From contig WPIO01000047.1 in assembly GCA_009760855.2 (NCBI GenBank), forward strand, positions 714,001 through 778,000: DNA of 64,000 nt, given 5' to 3'. A program made the translations under genes and the position numbers. Of the stretch, positions 1 to 10,272 are shown one piece after another. The notes beneath the pieces were generated by a model. It did no database searches and had not been told where the DNA came from. It saw only the letters and a program-made list of their open reading frames with translations. The number at the start of each line of letters is the position of its first letter. The stretch's first letter is position 1. This DNA comes from Cristatella mucedo (lineage: Eukaryota; Bryozoa; Phylactolaemata; Cristatellidae).

Positions 1-621
1 TCTCAATACTACAGCTACATGCTCCAGCTCCTTGGTGTTAGATATAAAAGTAATCTCTTTCTCTCTCTCTCTCTCTCTGGGCACTTTACATTTGCGGTAG
101 AGAAGCAAAATAAACTCGGAAATGAGGATCACACGAAGCCAGGCACACAAGTAATATACACACACAAGTTAAATTTCACGCATGTCAAGTGCAGTATTAT
201 CCTTCGCAGACGAGCAGCCACCCGATGACATGCAAGTAAGCAAGCAGCCAGTCACAACCAGACTGCTTTACACAGAGCTTCCCAGCTGTTAGGGGTGCTG
301 GTCTACGAGCACGTGTTCGTGCGGCTTCTCTGCACGAACGAATCGTCGTCATCTCATGCAAAGCTAAGGTGTGAACCATAAGCCGCCCAGGCTTACAGTG
401 CATTGTAGAAAACTATATAGTGTAACACCCACTTAGTTCTCGTGGCTTTGTGGAGTTTCAGCCGGAGATCTATTTACATGAAGCTCACATGAAGCCAATC
501 ACCATCGCAACAGCTCACGGATAAAGTCGATCGATACCGTTGAAGTTGCACACAACTAAAAATCATTCCTTTAATGGATGAAAGTGGGGGAGCTAACGCA
601 GCAATCTGCTTCCATAATAAA

Positions 622-1262
622 AAATAATAGCAATACTTGATAAAGCGCCCTCAGAGAACTCAACCTCTTTCAAGGCGCTCTATATTTTCTGCAAAGGAAG
701 CATGATTTTGAATGATTAGTAGTAGCATGCTAAATAAACAACAAGAATAACATGGCTAGGGGTGACATGCACAGGGTCAGCATGCAAGTGTGGTTAGCGG
801 CAGCATGCACAGTGTTAGCATGCATAAGCACATAAAGGACGAATCGCAGGGACCCACTAAATGCAGTCATAAATAGGTGCATTTTTAATTTCTTTTTAAA
901 TGTGGTCAAGTCAAGGGATGTCGTGACGCAAGTCAGGAGTGAGTTCCAAGCTTTGGGAGCAATACGAACTAAAGGCACAGTCTCCAAAGGATTTGAGTTT
1001 TGTAAGAGGTATGGGTAAAAAGCTGGATTCCTAAAATCAGGTGGTATCATGCTTAGTCTGGTGGGGAGTAGATCTAATAGGTAGGCTGGAGACAAAGAAT
1101 CGAGAGGCCTGAAAGGGTGAAAAAACCTTGGAATTCGAAGCGCTGCTTGACTGGGAGCCAGTGCAGGTCAGTGAGAAGTGTTGTGATCGGCCAACTTCAA
1201 GATCACGACAGAAAAGCCTGGCTGCAGAGCCTTGCACCAGCTGCTGATTGCACAGGCCGGTA
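622..1262 (-). mobile_element. L2-type LINE, 3' part, split by a SINE
   Basis: Minus-strand copy of the main LINE of this window: the 3' tail with the conserved stem-loop (GATAAAGCGCCCTCAGAGAA side) and the end of the reverse transcriptase ORF ([20 protein letters not shown]). It continues at 1444 after a SINE insertion. Confidence 0.88.
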
Positions 1263-1269
1263 AATAATA

Positions 1270-1443
1270 AATAAATAAATCCTAGCTGATTAAAAGCCTC
1301 TTTTTATATAGCGACAGAAGAGCTTTTACGGCTATCACCACCGCTTGCAATGGCGATAAAGAATCGCCCACCGCAGGAATCGAACCCACGACCTCGGGAC
1401 CGAGGTCGTGAAAGCAACCGCCTTACCTAGTGTGCCATCACGG
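1270..1443 (-). mobile_element. tRNA-derived SINE family A, inserted in LINE
   Basis: The tRNA-like head with box B (GGTTCGATTCC on its own strand) and a palindromic CACGACCTCGG / CCGAGGTCGTG arm, a body with CTTGCAATGGCGATAAAGAA, and a TTTATTTATT-type tail. LINE sequence is interrupted at CCGGTA and resumes after it. Confidence 0.88.
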
Positions 1444-2170
1444 TAGACCGGCAAGCAGTGAGTTACAGAAGTCAAGACAAGATGTCACAAATGCATGGAC
1501 CGACTTAGATGAGGTATCCCTGCTCGAACAAGCCCAAACTTTAGCAATGTGATATAGCTGAAAATAGGCAGACTTGATTGTGGAGCTGATGAGGTCGTCT
1601 AACAAAAGGTCACTTTGGAACATGACATCTACATTTCGTGCAGATTCAACAGAAGATATGCTGGTAGAGCCGATTTCGAGCAGCAGCCTTTAAAATTTCT
1701 GAATCAGACTTGGTTTGCTAACTAGTAAGTTGGTTTTAATTATCATTCAATTAAGAAAATTTTCTGCCATCCATGTGCAGATGTCATCAATGCATGCAGC
1801 AAGGGAGTTGAGAGAATTCGACGCACTCAAGGGCTGGGAGGGATCAAAGCAAAGGTTCAACTGAGTGTCATCCGCATTGCAGTGAAAGCCTAGATTGTCC
1901 TTGGCAATCACACCGGCAAGAGAGAAAAAGTATAAATCGTGAAAAAGAACAGGACCGAGTACTGAGCCCTGAGGTACCTATATTTCAGAGGTACCTTGGG
2001 TGATCTTTGTTCATTCACATCAATACTCTGGAATCTCCCACTGAGATAGAACCTGAACCACTGTGATACAGTGCCAGTAATGCCCAGGCAGGATGAGAGG
2101 CGCTCAAGAAGGACTACTTGATCGATAGTATCAAAAGCTGCCGAAAGATCGAGCAACACAAGCAGAGATA
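1444..2170 (-). mobile_element. L2-type LINE, reverse transcriptase region
   Basis: Continues the 622-1262 copy. Frameshifted RT ORF with LLDLSAAFDTIDQVVLLERL, VSQWFRFYLSGRFQSIDV and, in broken frames, the F-ADD catalytic area and [18 protein letters not shown] end. Inactive. Confidence 0.88.
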
Positions 2171-2569
2171 CTCTTAACCATGTCTACATTCCTAAGTAGG
2201 TCGTTGCCATCACCATTAAAAACGATGTGTATCCTGTCGATTGTGTACTTTCGGAACTGACATGGGTTATGCACTTACAAGCCAATGGTGTGAAAGGCCT
2301 TTGACAAGCCACCGATTGTTCAGAAAGGTACCCCCTCCTCCTCCCCTCCAGCCCCTAAAAAAACGCTGGTCCCCTGCAAACGGCTCAATGTAACACTCAG
2401 CATGGCCAAGCAAGCCCAGTAAGGAAATGGCTGCAGAAAAGCCTGACTGAGCCCACTGAGCTACGGCTGGGCAGGCTGACCAGCGGACCGAAGCCAGCGC
2501 ACTATTTCATGTGGTTGCTAAGAATGAAGTAGCAAATATACAAATTCACAATAAGAGTGAAACCTCTAC

Positions 2570-2658
2570 CTTTAAGTCGTTGTGCACAGCATGCCCAACC
2601 AGCATCCGGCCATCGAGTATGTCGCTGACAGCCTTCTGAACTTCCTTAAACTCTTTGG
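2570..2658 (-). CDS. REXO4: REXO4 exon 5 (Exo II region)
   Basis: 89 nt, acceptor TTTGCAG|CC, donor AAAG|GTAGAG, phase 1 in and 0 out. It encodes [18 protein letters not shown] then [12 protein letters not shown], matching the REXO4 stretch with the Exo II aspartate. No downstream exon (Exo III) is recognisable in 1-2569, which is LINE and SINE sequence plus about 600 bp of unassigned DNA. Confidence 0.9.
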
Positions 2659-5600
2659 CTGCAAAAAATGTTTGCAGAGTTAAAAGTTCAAGTTAAAGGT
2701 TAGCTTATTCAACTGCCTCATTTGCATAGCAGTAGAAGAGCCTTAAACGGCTATCACCACAGCTTGCAGTGGGCAATTAACGATCACCCACTGCAGGACT
2801 CGAACCTGGGTGGTAGATCCCATATAAAATATGCGGCTATTTGGAAAAAAGCTACAACAAATACATACAAAGAAGGCTCTAACCACCTACACAGTATTAC
2901 TAAAATAGGTAAAGCAATAAGAAATGAATATATGGTGCCAAATCAACTATGCTAAGTAAATGCCTCTCCAAAATGTGTTAAGGTACATTCTGGGGTGTAA
3001 TGTGTCACAACTAAAAAAAAAACAACTTTACTACAAGGCATAACCAGACAACATTAGAGAAGCCACCCGTTCGAAATTTGCAACAAGCAGATGGGTATAC
3101 CGGGCAACCACAGAGAGTCCACGAGAGTTTCAAAGGGGACGAAGCAACACGACGGCACGGAGGTCCATCTGACAAAGTGGCAAGCCAAGACATCGCAAAT
3201 GATTCTCAGTGTGGCTCGGTGAAGGGTACTCAGTAGTCTGAGCAAATCTAGATATTACAGAAATGCAAGTATTTGCATGAGCCGTGATGGCACACTAGGT
3301 AAGGCGGTTGCTTTCACGACCTCGGTCCCGAGGTCGTGGGTTCGATTCCTGCTGTGGGCGATTCTTTATCGCCACTGCAAGCGGTGGTGATAGCCGTAAA
3401 GGCTCTTCTGTCGCTATACAAAAAGAGGCTGTTTAATCAGCCAGGATTTATTTATTATTTATTTATGATGGATTGCTGCTCACGGGCACAGAGAAACTAC
3501 TCAAACCACAACTACTAGTCCGAAACTCTGCACTTGCATGAACGACGCTGCATCACTGATGCCAAGACTTCACAAAGCAGACAAGAGGGTTTGCACGCAT
3601 GACCGATTTCCACTAGTAATACAGCAGCATGAAGCTACCAAAAAAGAAGGTAGTAAGTTACCGTTGTCCAGATCCCGAGGCCGAACGCCGCTCACTGCCG
3701 TCCTATAGTCGGTGACCTCCTCGGTAGGCTTCACAAAGCTATCATATATGCACTGACCGAACTGGTTGACAATAGATACCCGAGCCAAAATGCTTTCAGT
3801 GCCTTCGTAGCCAACGCCGACCATCTCGCAGTCCATGGCGACAGCAGTGGTTAAGCTGCATGGTGAACATACAAGAAGGCATGGAAGTCTGCATCTTGGC
3901 ATAGTTGCAGCAGCAGGTGCTACACACGAACTATGATAAGCCGTGGCTGCATTGGATGGTGCACATGTAAATACAATCAAAGGAAAATCGGCAACACGGC
4001 ACGGGCACATATCCAAACTCAAGATACATAGCTCCTAAGGGGTACTCTAATTAAGAGTTTGGCAACCATATATTGTAAAAATCGAAGAAAACTACTATAA
4101 TAAAATTGAAATATTAATCAAACATTTATTTATCACTTCAAGAGAACTAAATCTCTTTCCATGGACTTTACAATGCTGGAAAGGACGCATATCTATTGGT
4201 TAGTTATAATATGCACACTTTCAGCAAACAAAGGCTGTGAAAAACAGCCAGGTATTTAGCTTCTTTTCAAATGCCGTCACGTGGGGAGCTGTGATATCAC
4301 CAGACTAGAGAGTTCGAAGCTTTGGGGCCGTGCACTACAATGGCTCAGGTCCTATCTCAGTGGAGACTTCAGAGTATTGATGTGAATGTACAAAGATCAT
4401 CTGAGGAACGCCTGAAATATGGGGCACTCGGGGCTCTGCAATTGGTCCTGTTCTTTTTACGGTTTATACTATCCTTCTTGCCGATGTGATTGCCAAGCAC
4501 AACCTAGGCTTTCACTTCTATGCAGATGACACTCGATTATACCCTGCTTTGATCCCTCAAGCACCTCGAATTCTCTTAACTCTCTTGCGGCATGTATTGA
4601 TGACATCTGCACATGGATGGCAGCAAATTTTCTTGATAGAATTATGATAAAACCAGCTTACTAGTCATGGGCAAAACCAAGTGTGATTCAGAAATTGAAA
4701 ATCCTAACGCTCCAAATCGGCTCTGCCAGCATATCTTCTGTTGAATCTGCACGAAATCTAGGTGCCACGTTCCAGAGTGACCTTTCATTAGACGACCAGA
4801 TCAGCTACACAGTCAAGTCTGCCTACTTCCAGCTACATAACACTGCTAAAATTCGGGCTTGTTAGATAGGGATACCACATCTAAATTGGTCCATACATTT
4901 GTGACATCCCATCTCGACTTCCATAACTCATGCTAGGTGGTCTGTGCAATCAGGCGCTTACAGCTGGTGCCAAACTGAGCAGCTAGGCTTATCTGTAAGG
5001 AGCGTCACACTTGCCACATCACACCACTTCTTGCCGACCTCCATTGCCTCCCAGTCAATCAATGGATCGACTTCAAGGTTTTGTCACTTACGTTTAGGTC
5101 CCTTGATTCCTTGGCTCCAGCCTACTTATTAGATATACTCCCCCACGAGGCTAAGCATCGTACCACCTGCTTTTCAGAATCTAATCGTTTACCTATACCT
5201 CGTACAAACCTCAAATCCTTTGGAGACCGTGCATTTAAATCGTATGCTCCGAAAGCCTGGAACTCACTTTCGACTTGTGTGCCACGACATCCCCAGACTT
5301 GACCACATTAAAAAAGACCTTAAAAACGTTAAAAACTCCTATTTATCACAGCATTTAGCGGGTCCCTGTGATGTGCTTATGTGTGTGCTGACACTGTGCA
5401 TGCTGCTATTGACCACACTTGCACAGTGACCCTGTGCATGTCACCCCTAACCATGTTATTCATGTTGTTTATTAAGCATAATTCCACTCACCATTCGACC
5501 GTGCTTCTTTTGCAGCAAATGCAAAGCGCTTAGAAAGAGATTGAGTTATCTGAGGGCGCTTTATCAAGTGCATTATTATTATTATTATTATGTCACCCTT

Positions 5601-8263
5601 AACAATGCTATGCTTGTTTTTTTATTGAGAATGCTACCGCTAACCATTCGATCATGCTTCTTTTGCAGCAAATGTGAAGCGCCTAGAAAAAGACAGTTCT
5701 CTGAAGGCGCTATGTCAAATGCATTATTATTATTATTATACAAACTGAAGGCAATGTCTGGTCTCCGAGGTATTGGAGATTCTGCTTGACATACAAACAA
5801 ACGACTAGAGCCAGCAGGCCAGGCGGTGCAATGGGAGACCTGATTACTAGCATTTCAGCTAGCTAGGCTAAAGTAAGAGAATGATTACGCCTACAAGTGA
5901 GTGACAGAACCTTGAAGTCGAAATATTGCTTGACAAAGTTTCAGTGCAGATCGGTAAAAAAAAAGGTGAAATGTAGCAGTTGCATCATTCACGACAGACA
6001 AGAGTAGCTACATATCGTATCAACTAAGCATAGAAAGAATCGATCACAAGGCACCACATCAAGACGATTGCACAGAATACCAGACTGTAGCGACACAAAG
6101 CAGCCGGTGCTACATGCTCCATTAATCGAACCAGACTTTCTATATGACACTTGTGGTTTATGCTACTTACCCCACATCCGAATTGGCCTTGGTAAGCTTC
6201 TCTTGAGTTCTCTTCTGTTTCTGCTCGACAGTAACCTCAGAAGACAGACTTCCATCGGGTTCCAGAAGCTCCTCATCGACGTCATCAAACCATATTTTTG
6301 ACCTGTAACAGATTAATGCACTGCCTGACCAGCGATACTAGCAGGCACGTACACATATTGTCATAATGAAAAAACAGCATGCATGCTCATGTGATCAGTA
6401 GCGGTGATGCTTGCTGACATTAAAATCTTTTGGCAATCGGCTCACCAATCCCCATACATTCAGCACATAACACCGTTCTGGTTATTTCCCACATACAGAA
6501 GCAGCAAACTTGATGATAAGTGAGCTACAACTGGCAGCACACAATATAAAAAAATGGGCAGCAAGCAGGGAGCTTTGCAGAAACGATGTACCTTTTTCCA
6601 GGTTGAGCTGCAGACTCGGTGTCTGTGCTTTTCTGGGGTGCTTGCTGCTTTCTCTTTCTTATTCCTAGGTCCTACAATGCATAAGAACCATTACAAAAAA
6701 TGCCACTTGAGTCAGAAGCTCTGCGGTTAATCAACTGCGACTCGATGCCACCATAGAGTGCAAAGTGTGGAAATCGCCAATCATATACAATACTAACTAA
6801 ACAGCTATAGCACAGACGAGTGCCCATCTCCAGGTGATCTTCTGGCCTCTGAAATTAGGCACGTTGCAGTTAGTCTAAAACTCAGCAGCTAAACTTGTCT
6901 GTCGTGAGCATCGAGGCTGCTACATTACATCACTTCTTACCAACCTGCATTGACTCCCCATCAATGGCATTAAACTTAAAGGATGCCAATACTTGATCTT
7001 GCCCTGGCTGGCCAACCATAAAGACAGCTGACGGGCATGACTACCAGCTTAAGGGGGTTGGGGAGTTTGATCGTGGATAGCCTATTTAAGGTTTCCTCCC
7101 CCCCCCGACCGTTTCTGCATTGGCCATTTCTGCTCCGGCCGTTTTGGCAAGGATACGTTAGCCTCGCACTTTTGAACCACGGCCAGTTCCTATTTATTGG
7201 TTGAAAGCATAAGTTATCATTAATTTGCTGAAGCACGACATGCAGCTAATTTTTTATCTATTTTTGCGTGCCCGTGCTGCAAACACTGTCTTGGCCAATG
7301 TACATCTTTCCAGACGAGTGGGTCCATGTGATTCGTCCTCTGTGAGCTCATGTGCGCTGACACGGGCATGCTGCTACTAACCATGTTAGCATGGTGACCA
7401 TGTGCATGTCACCTCTAACTATGTTATTCTTGTTGATACTATGCTTGATATTACTAACCATATGATCATGCTTCCTTTACAGTATATGTAAAGTGCCTAG
7501 AAAGAGATTTGAGTTCTTTGAGGGCGATATAACAAATGTGCTATTATTATCAAGCAGTATAATTTTACTCTAATAATTATAGTAATACATTTTTATAGCG
7601 CCCTAAAATAACTTAATCTCTTTCTCAGCACTTGACATATGGTGCAAAGAAAGCATGATCAAATGTTTAGTGATAACATGCACAATGTCTACAAGCATAG
7701 ATGGCTACAGGTCAAATGCAGTGTCAGCACTCAAAAGCAGCACTCAAAACCACACAAAGGTTACATTTTAAGGACCCACGAAATGCTGTAAGAAACAGGT
7801 ATGCTTTTAGCTTCTTTTTAAATGTTGTCAAGCCTGAGGAGATGTCGTGACGTCAGTTGGGAAGCGAGTTCTAGGCTTTGGGAGCATACGAACTAAAGGC
7901 ACCATCTCCAGAGAATTAGAGGCTGGTTCGTGGCACAGCTAGGCGACTTGTGTCAGAAAAGCGGGTGGTACGATGCCTAGCCTCGTGGGGGAGTAGTTCT
8001 GATAGGTAGGCTAGAGCCGGAGAATTAAGAGACCTAAAAGTGAGTGACAGATCTTGAAGTCGAGACGCCATTTGACTGGGAGCCAGTAGAGGTTGGCGAG
8101 AAGTGGTGTGATGTGGCCAGCTTCGATGCTCACAACAAATAAGCCTAACTGCACAGTTTTGCATCAGCTGCAAACGTCTGATTTTACAGGCCGGTAGACC
8201 AGCAAGCAGTGAGTTACAAGTCGAGACAGATTTTGCAAATTCACCGACCAATCTGGATTAGTA

Positions 8264-8295
<32 letters not shown>

Positions 8296-9071
8296 AGCAG
8301 GCCCGAATTTTAGCAGTGTTACGTAGCTATCTTAGCAGGCAGACTTGACTGTGGAGGTAATGTGGTTGTCTAGTAATAGGCCACTTTGGAACAGGATACC
8401 AACAACTCGTACTGATGCTACGGTAGATATGCTGGCAGAGTCAATTGCAGCCAATTTTGAGAGTTAAGCTTTACAATTTCTCAGTTCAAACACTAGGTTT
8501 TCCCATAACTAGTAAGTTGGCTTCATCGTCATTCAATTTGAGAAAGTTCGCAGACATCCGAATGCACGAGTCAGCAATATATGCAGCTAAAGAGTTGAGT
8601 GAATTCGATGTGCTGGAGGGCTGGGAGGGAACGAAGCATAGGTACAGCCACGTGTCATCTGCATAGAAGTGAAGCCTGGATTGTGCTTGGTGATCACATC
8701 GGCGAGAGGGAGAGTATAAAGCATATCGACTTCAAGGTTTTGTCACTCATTTTTGAGTCCTGTCATTCTCTTTCTCCAGCTTACCTATGCAAACTACTTC
8801 ACAAGGCCAGGCATATTAGACCACCAGGTCTCCGACCCAAGTCGTTAAGCTGTGGCTTGAACCAATAGCAACTCCTTTGTATGCTGTGCCTTTAGTTCGT
8901 AACCTCCCAAAGCCTTGAACTTGATACCGACTGACGTCACGACATTCCCCAGAATTGGCATGTTGCTGGATCCTTGCGAATTGTCCTTTTTTGTGTTTGT
9001 GTGTGCTGCTGCTGTGCATGTTATCACTAACCATATTTGACATGCTTCCTTTACAGCATCTGTAAAGCGCC

Positions 9072-9127
<56 letters not shown>

Positions 9128-10272
9128 AAGTTCTCTGGGGAGTTTCACTTATCATCATTATTATTACTATTATTATTATGAGTGCACAGGAACAAAGGTA
9201 AGATTAGGGCTTGGCAGCCTCGATCTGAGAACGGTAACATAACCGAGAATGATTCAAGTAACAACAAAACCACACTTATGGCAAGCACTATCAAGCAATC
9301 ATAAGGCATATGATGCACAATAACAGCAAAGCCTGCCTACGATCTCAATTGCCTAATGCTTACTACACCACTTTCAAGGCGTGAAATGCACGGCACTTAT
9401 ATAAGCAGGGTGGAGCGACCTAGGCATTACGAAGAGCCATCGGTACCGGGGTCAATCTAGGCTGCTTTACCACATCGCAGGGTAAAGCAAAATATGCGTT
9501 AATCAGAGCCACGAGTGCGGCAAACGCTTCTGTGTGAGCTGCCCCACCCCAGCATCGGTATGGCAACGTCCCATTTAAAGAAGACACTGTTCTGGGAAAT
9601 AATAATAATAACAACAAAAAGAAGACACTTGTATAGCAACCTAAGAAACCTATCTCTTTCTAGGCACTGCAGTACATACGCTGAAACGAAAGCACATCGA
9701 TTGGTTCGTGGTAACATGCATAGCATCAGTACGCAAAAGCTCACAAAAAACAATGCACACGGACGGAGCAAATACTGAGACAAACTGGATTCAAACAACT
9801 CACAGCCCCAAGGCTAGCTTTTAGATCTCTTGGCTAAGACTGGCAATGCCGGTCGGGTGAGCACTGACCGAATGCCCAGCAAATGTCCGACGGCATAAGC
9901 CAGAGGCTGGGGACTCCTCTGCGGCTTCGCAGTACAATAACAAAGCAAGTTGGCATTATACAAAAAACACAGGGCAAGGCGCACCTGCTGAAGTCTCAGC
10001 CAGTTAGCTGACAATCCTACAGTCAATAGTGTTTGATTCTGGATAGTCGATGGCCCATCGTCGGCATCGCTAGCCTTGGTATTTTCCCTCTTGTGCGGAG
10101 CAGCACTGGCGGTGGTCGGGGGCTTCTGCTTGGTTGAACTGATTGCAGTGGCTCTCAGTTGCTGACTGGTTGCACTGGTCCTGCCACGCTGGCCGACTGA
10201 ATCAGCAGTTGCCTTTGGTACACTAGCCACAGCCGGTACACTGGCGCCAGTGTGCCGCTTGTGCCTCTTCAT
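2570..10272 (-). CDS. REXO4: REXO4 (RNA exonuclease 4), exons 1-5, 3' part outside window
   Basis: Five minus-strand exons join in frame: 10272-9985, 6671-6592, 6302-6171, 3855-3662 and 2658-2570, with junction phases 0, 2, 2 and 1 and every boundary GT-AG. REXO4 (XPMC2/ISG20L family) is a nuclear, mostly nucleolar DEDDh 3'-5' exonuclease acting on RNA. Family landmarks appear in order: a basic N-terminus, SANWLRLQQ (human REXO4 has a similar S-NW-LQ motif), IWFDDVD, catalytic Exo I motif [37 protein letters not shown], and Exo II-region [11 protein letters not shown]. The acidic residues D and E of Exo I and the D of HNDLK are present. The rest of the nuclease, including Exo III, is not found left of 2570 and must lie outside the window. 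Introns carry LINE and SINE copies. Family assignment is firm; the start codon is the first ATG of the only open exon 1. Confidence 0.9.
2715..2815 (-). mobile_element. SINE family A fragment
   Basis: Partial copy in a REXO4 intron 5' of exon 5: GCAGTAGAAGAGCCTTAAAC, ACCACAGCTTGCAGTGGGC and box B region GGACTCGAACC. Confidence 0.75.
3279..3466 (+). mobile_element. SINE family A, near full length
   Basis: GAGCCGTGATGGCACACTAG (box A region), palindromic CACGACCTCGGTCCCGAGGTC, box B GGTTCGATTCC, body, then GGATTTATTTATTATTTATT tail. Lies in the intron between REXO4 exons 5 and 4. Confidence 0.9.
3662..3855 (-). CDS. REXO4: REXO4 exon 4 (Exo I, catalytic)
   Basis: 194 nt, acceptor ATGCAG|CTTA, donor AACG|GTAACT, phase 2 in and 1 out. 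It encodes [35 protein letters not shown] and [19 protein letters not shown]. The DxE of Exo I (MDCEMVG) supplies two of the metal-binding acidic residues of the DEDDh fold. Confidence 0.93.
4112..4327 (-). mobile_element. L2-type LINE 3' fragment
   Basis: Diverged minus-strand 3' tail (AAGAGAACTAAATCTCTTTC, homologous to the family stem-loop) running into a plus-strand copy at 4330, so the two copies abut tail to middle. Confidence 0.7.
4330..5586 (+). mobile_element. L2-type LINE, RT to 3' end
   Basis: Carries RT pieces [13 protein letters not shown] (catalytic Y-ADD), [29 protein letters not shown], then [37 protein letters not shown], the 3' UTR stem-loop and (ATT)n end. Many frameshifts and stops; inactive. 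Confidence 0.9.
5587..5741 (+). mobile_element. Second, tandem L2-type LINE 3' end
   Basis: Directly after the first (ATT)n tail, a second 3' end repeats GCTACCGCTAACCATTCGAT, the stem-loop and another (ATT)n. Either a short 5'-truncated insertion into the first tail or a tail duplication. Confidence 0.8.
5865..6015 (-). mobile_element. L2-type LINE fragment
   Basis: GTGAGTGACAGAACCTTGAA and neighbouring bases match the minus strand of the RT C-terminal region of the family. In the intron before REXO4 exon 4. Confidence 0.65.
6171..6302 (-). CDS. REXO4: REXO4 exon 3 (IWFDDVD motif)
   Basis: 132 nt between TTACAG|G and GGG|GTAAGT, phase 2 in and 2 out. It encodes [17 protein letters not shown], matching the IWFDDVD motif that precedes the nuclease domain in REXO4 proteins, followed by a charged helix-like stretch. 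Confidence 0.85.
6592..6671 (-). CDS. REXO4: REXO4 exon 2 (basic linker)
   Basis: 80 nt, acceptor TTGTAG|GACC and donor AAAG|GTACAT, phase 0 in and phase 2 out. It encodes a lysine-rich linker starting [15 protein letters not shown]. It has no conserved motif of its own; support is splice signals, phase and position. Confidence 0.55.
6860..6995 (+). mobile_element. L2-type LINE fragment
   Basis: Matches the AARLICREHR...HWLPVKQ-encoding part of the family (CTGTCGTGAGCATCGAGGCT). Short, inactive. Confidence 0.65.
7300..7560 (+). mobile_element. L2-type LINE 3' end
   Basis: 3' UTR pieces CATGCTGCTACTAACCATGT and TGTAAAGTGCCTAGAAAGAG, ending in the stem-loop and ATTATTAT. Confidence 0.75.
7590..8690 (-). 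mobile_element. L2-type LINE, 3' tail to RT
   Basis: Starts at the stem-loop (TATAGCGCCCTAAAATAACT) and runs back through [20 protein letters not shown] and the [20 protein letters not shown] region into the catalytic region. A CT repeat at 8263-8295 interrupts it. Confidence 0.85.
8263..8295 (+). repeat. (CT)n microsatellite inside LINE
   Basis: About 33 bp of CT interrupted once by TT, at the place where other copies read CCCAGTCTAAACAAGCCC-like sequence. Confidence 0.9.
8705..9180 (+). mobile_element. L2-type LINE 3' part with AG expansion
   Basis: RT end and 3' UTR; the stem-loop GCGCCTAGAAAGAGATT of other copies has expanded here into (AG)n at 9073-9125 before AGTTCTCTGGGGAG and the (ATT)n end. 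Confidence 0.85.
9600..9790 (-). mobile_element. L2-type LINE 3' tail
   Basis: (AAT)n then CTATCTCTTTCTAGGCACTG and GGTTCGTGGTAACATGCATA, a diverged minus-strand 3' end in REXO4 intron 1. Confidence 0.7.
9985..10272 (-). CDS. REXO4: REXO4 exon 1 (N-terminal basic region)
   Basis: 96 codons beginning [10 protein letters not shown], low complexity and rich in K, R, S, T and A, as expected for the nucleolar N-terminus of REXO4. It ends [10 protein letters not shown] followed by a CAG|GTGCGC donor in phase 0. The SxNWxxLQ motif also occurs early in vertebrate REXO4, which ties this exon to the distant nuclease exons. Confidence 0.75.

Noticed and set aside
1..2569. Remaining REXO4 exons (Exo III part)
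   Set aside because: No minus-strand stretch here resembles the expected LFLDHP / DTQKY / HCSIQDA region; the exons are presumed outside the window.
3320..3400. tRNA genes at box A/box B sequences
   Set aside because: Heads do not fold into a full cloverleaf with an acceptor stem and are followed by SINE bodies; no stand-alone tRNA found.
4330..5586. Reverse transcriptase pieces as a possible domesticated RT, DGR or retron
   Set aside because: All copies carry frameshifts and stops, occur many times and end in a LINE 3' UTR with (ATT)n, so they are ordinary dead LINEs.
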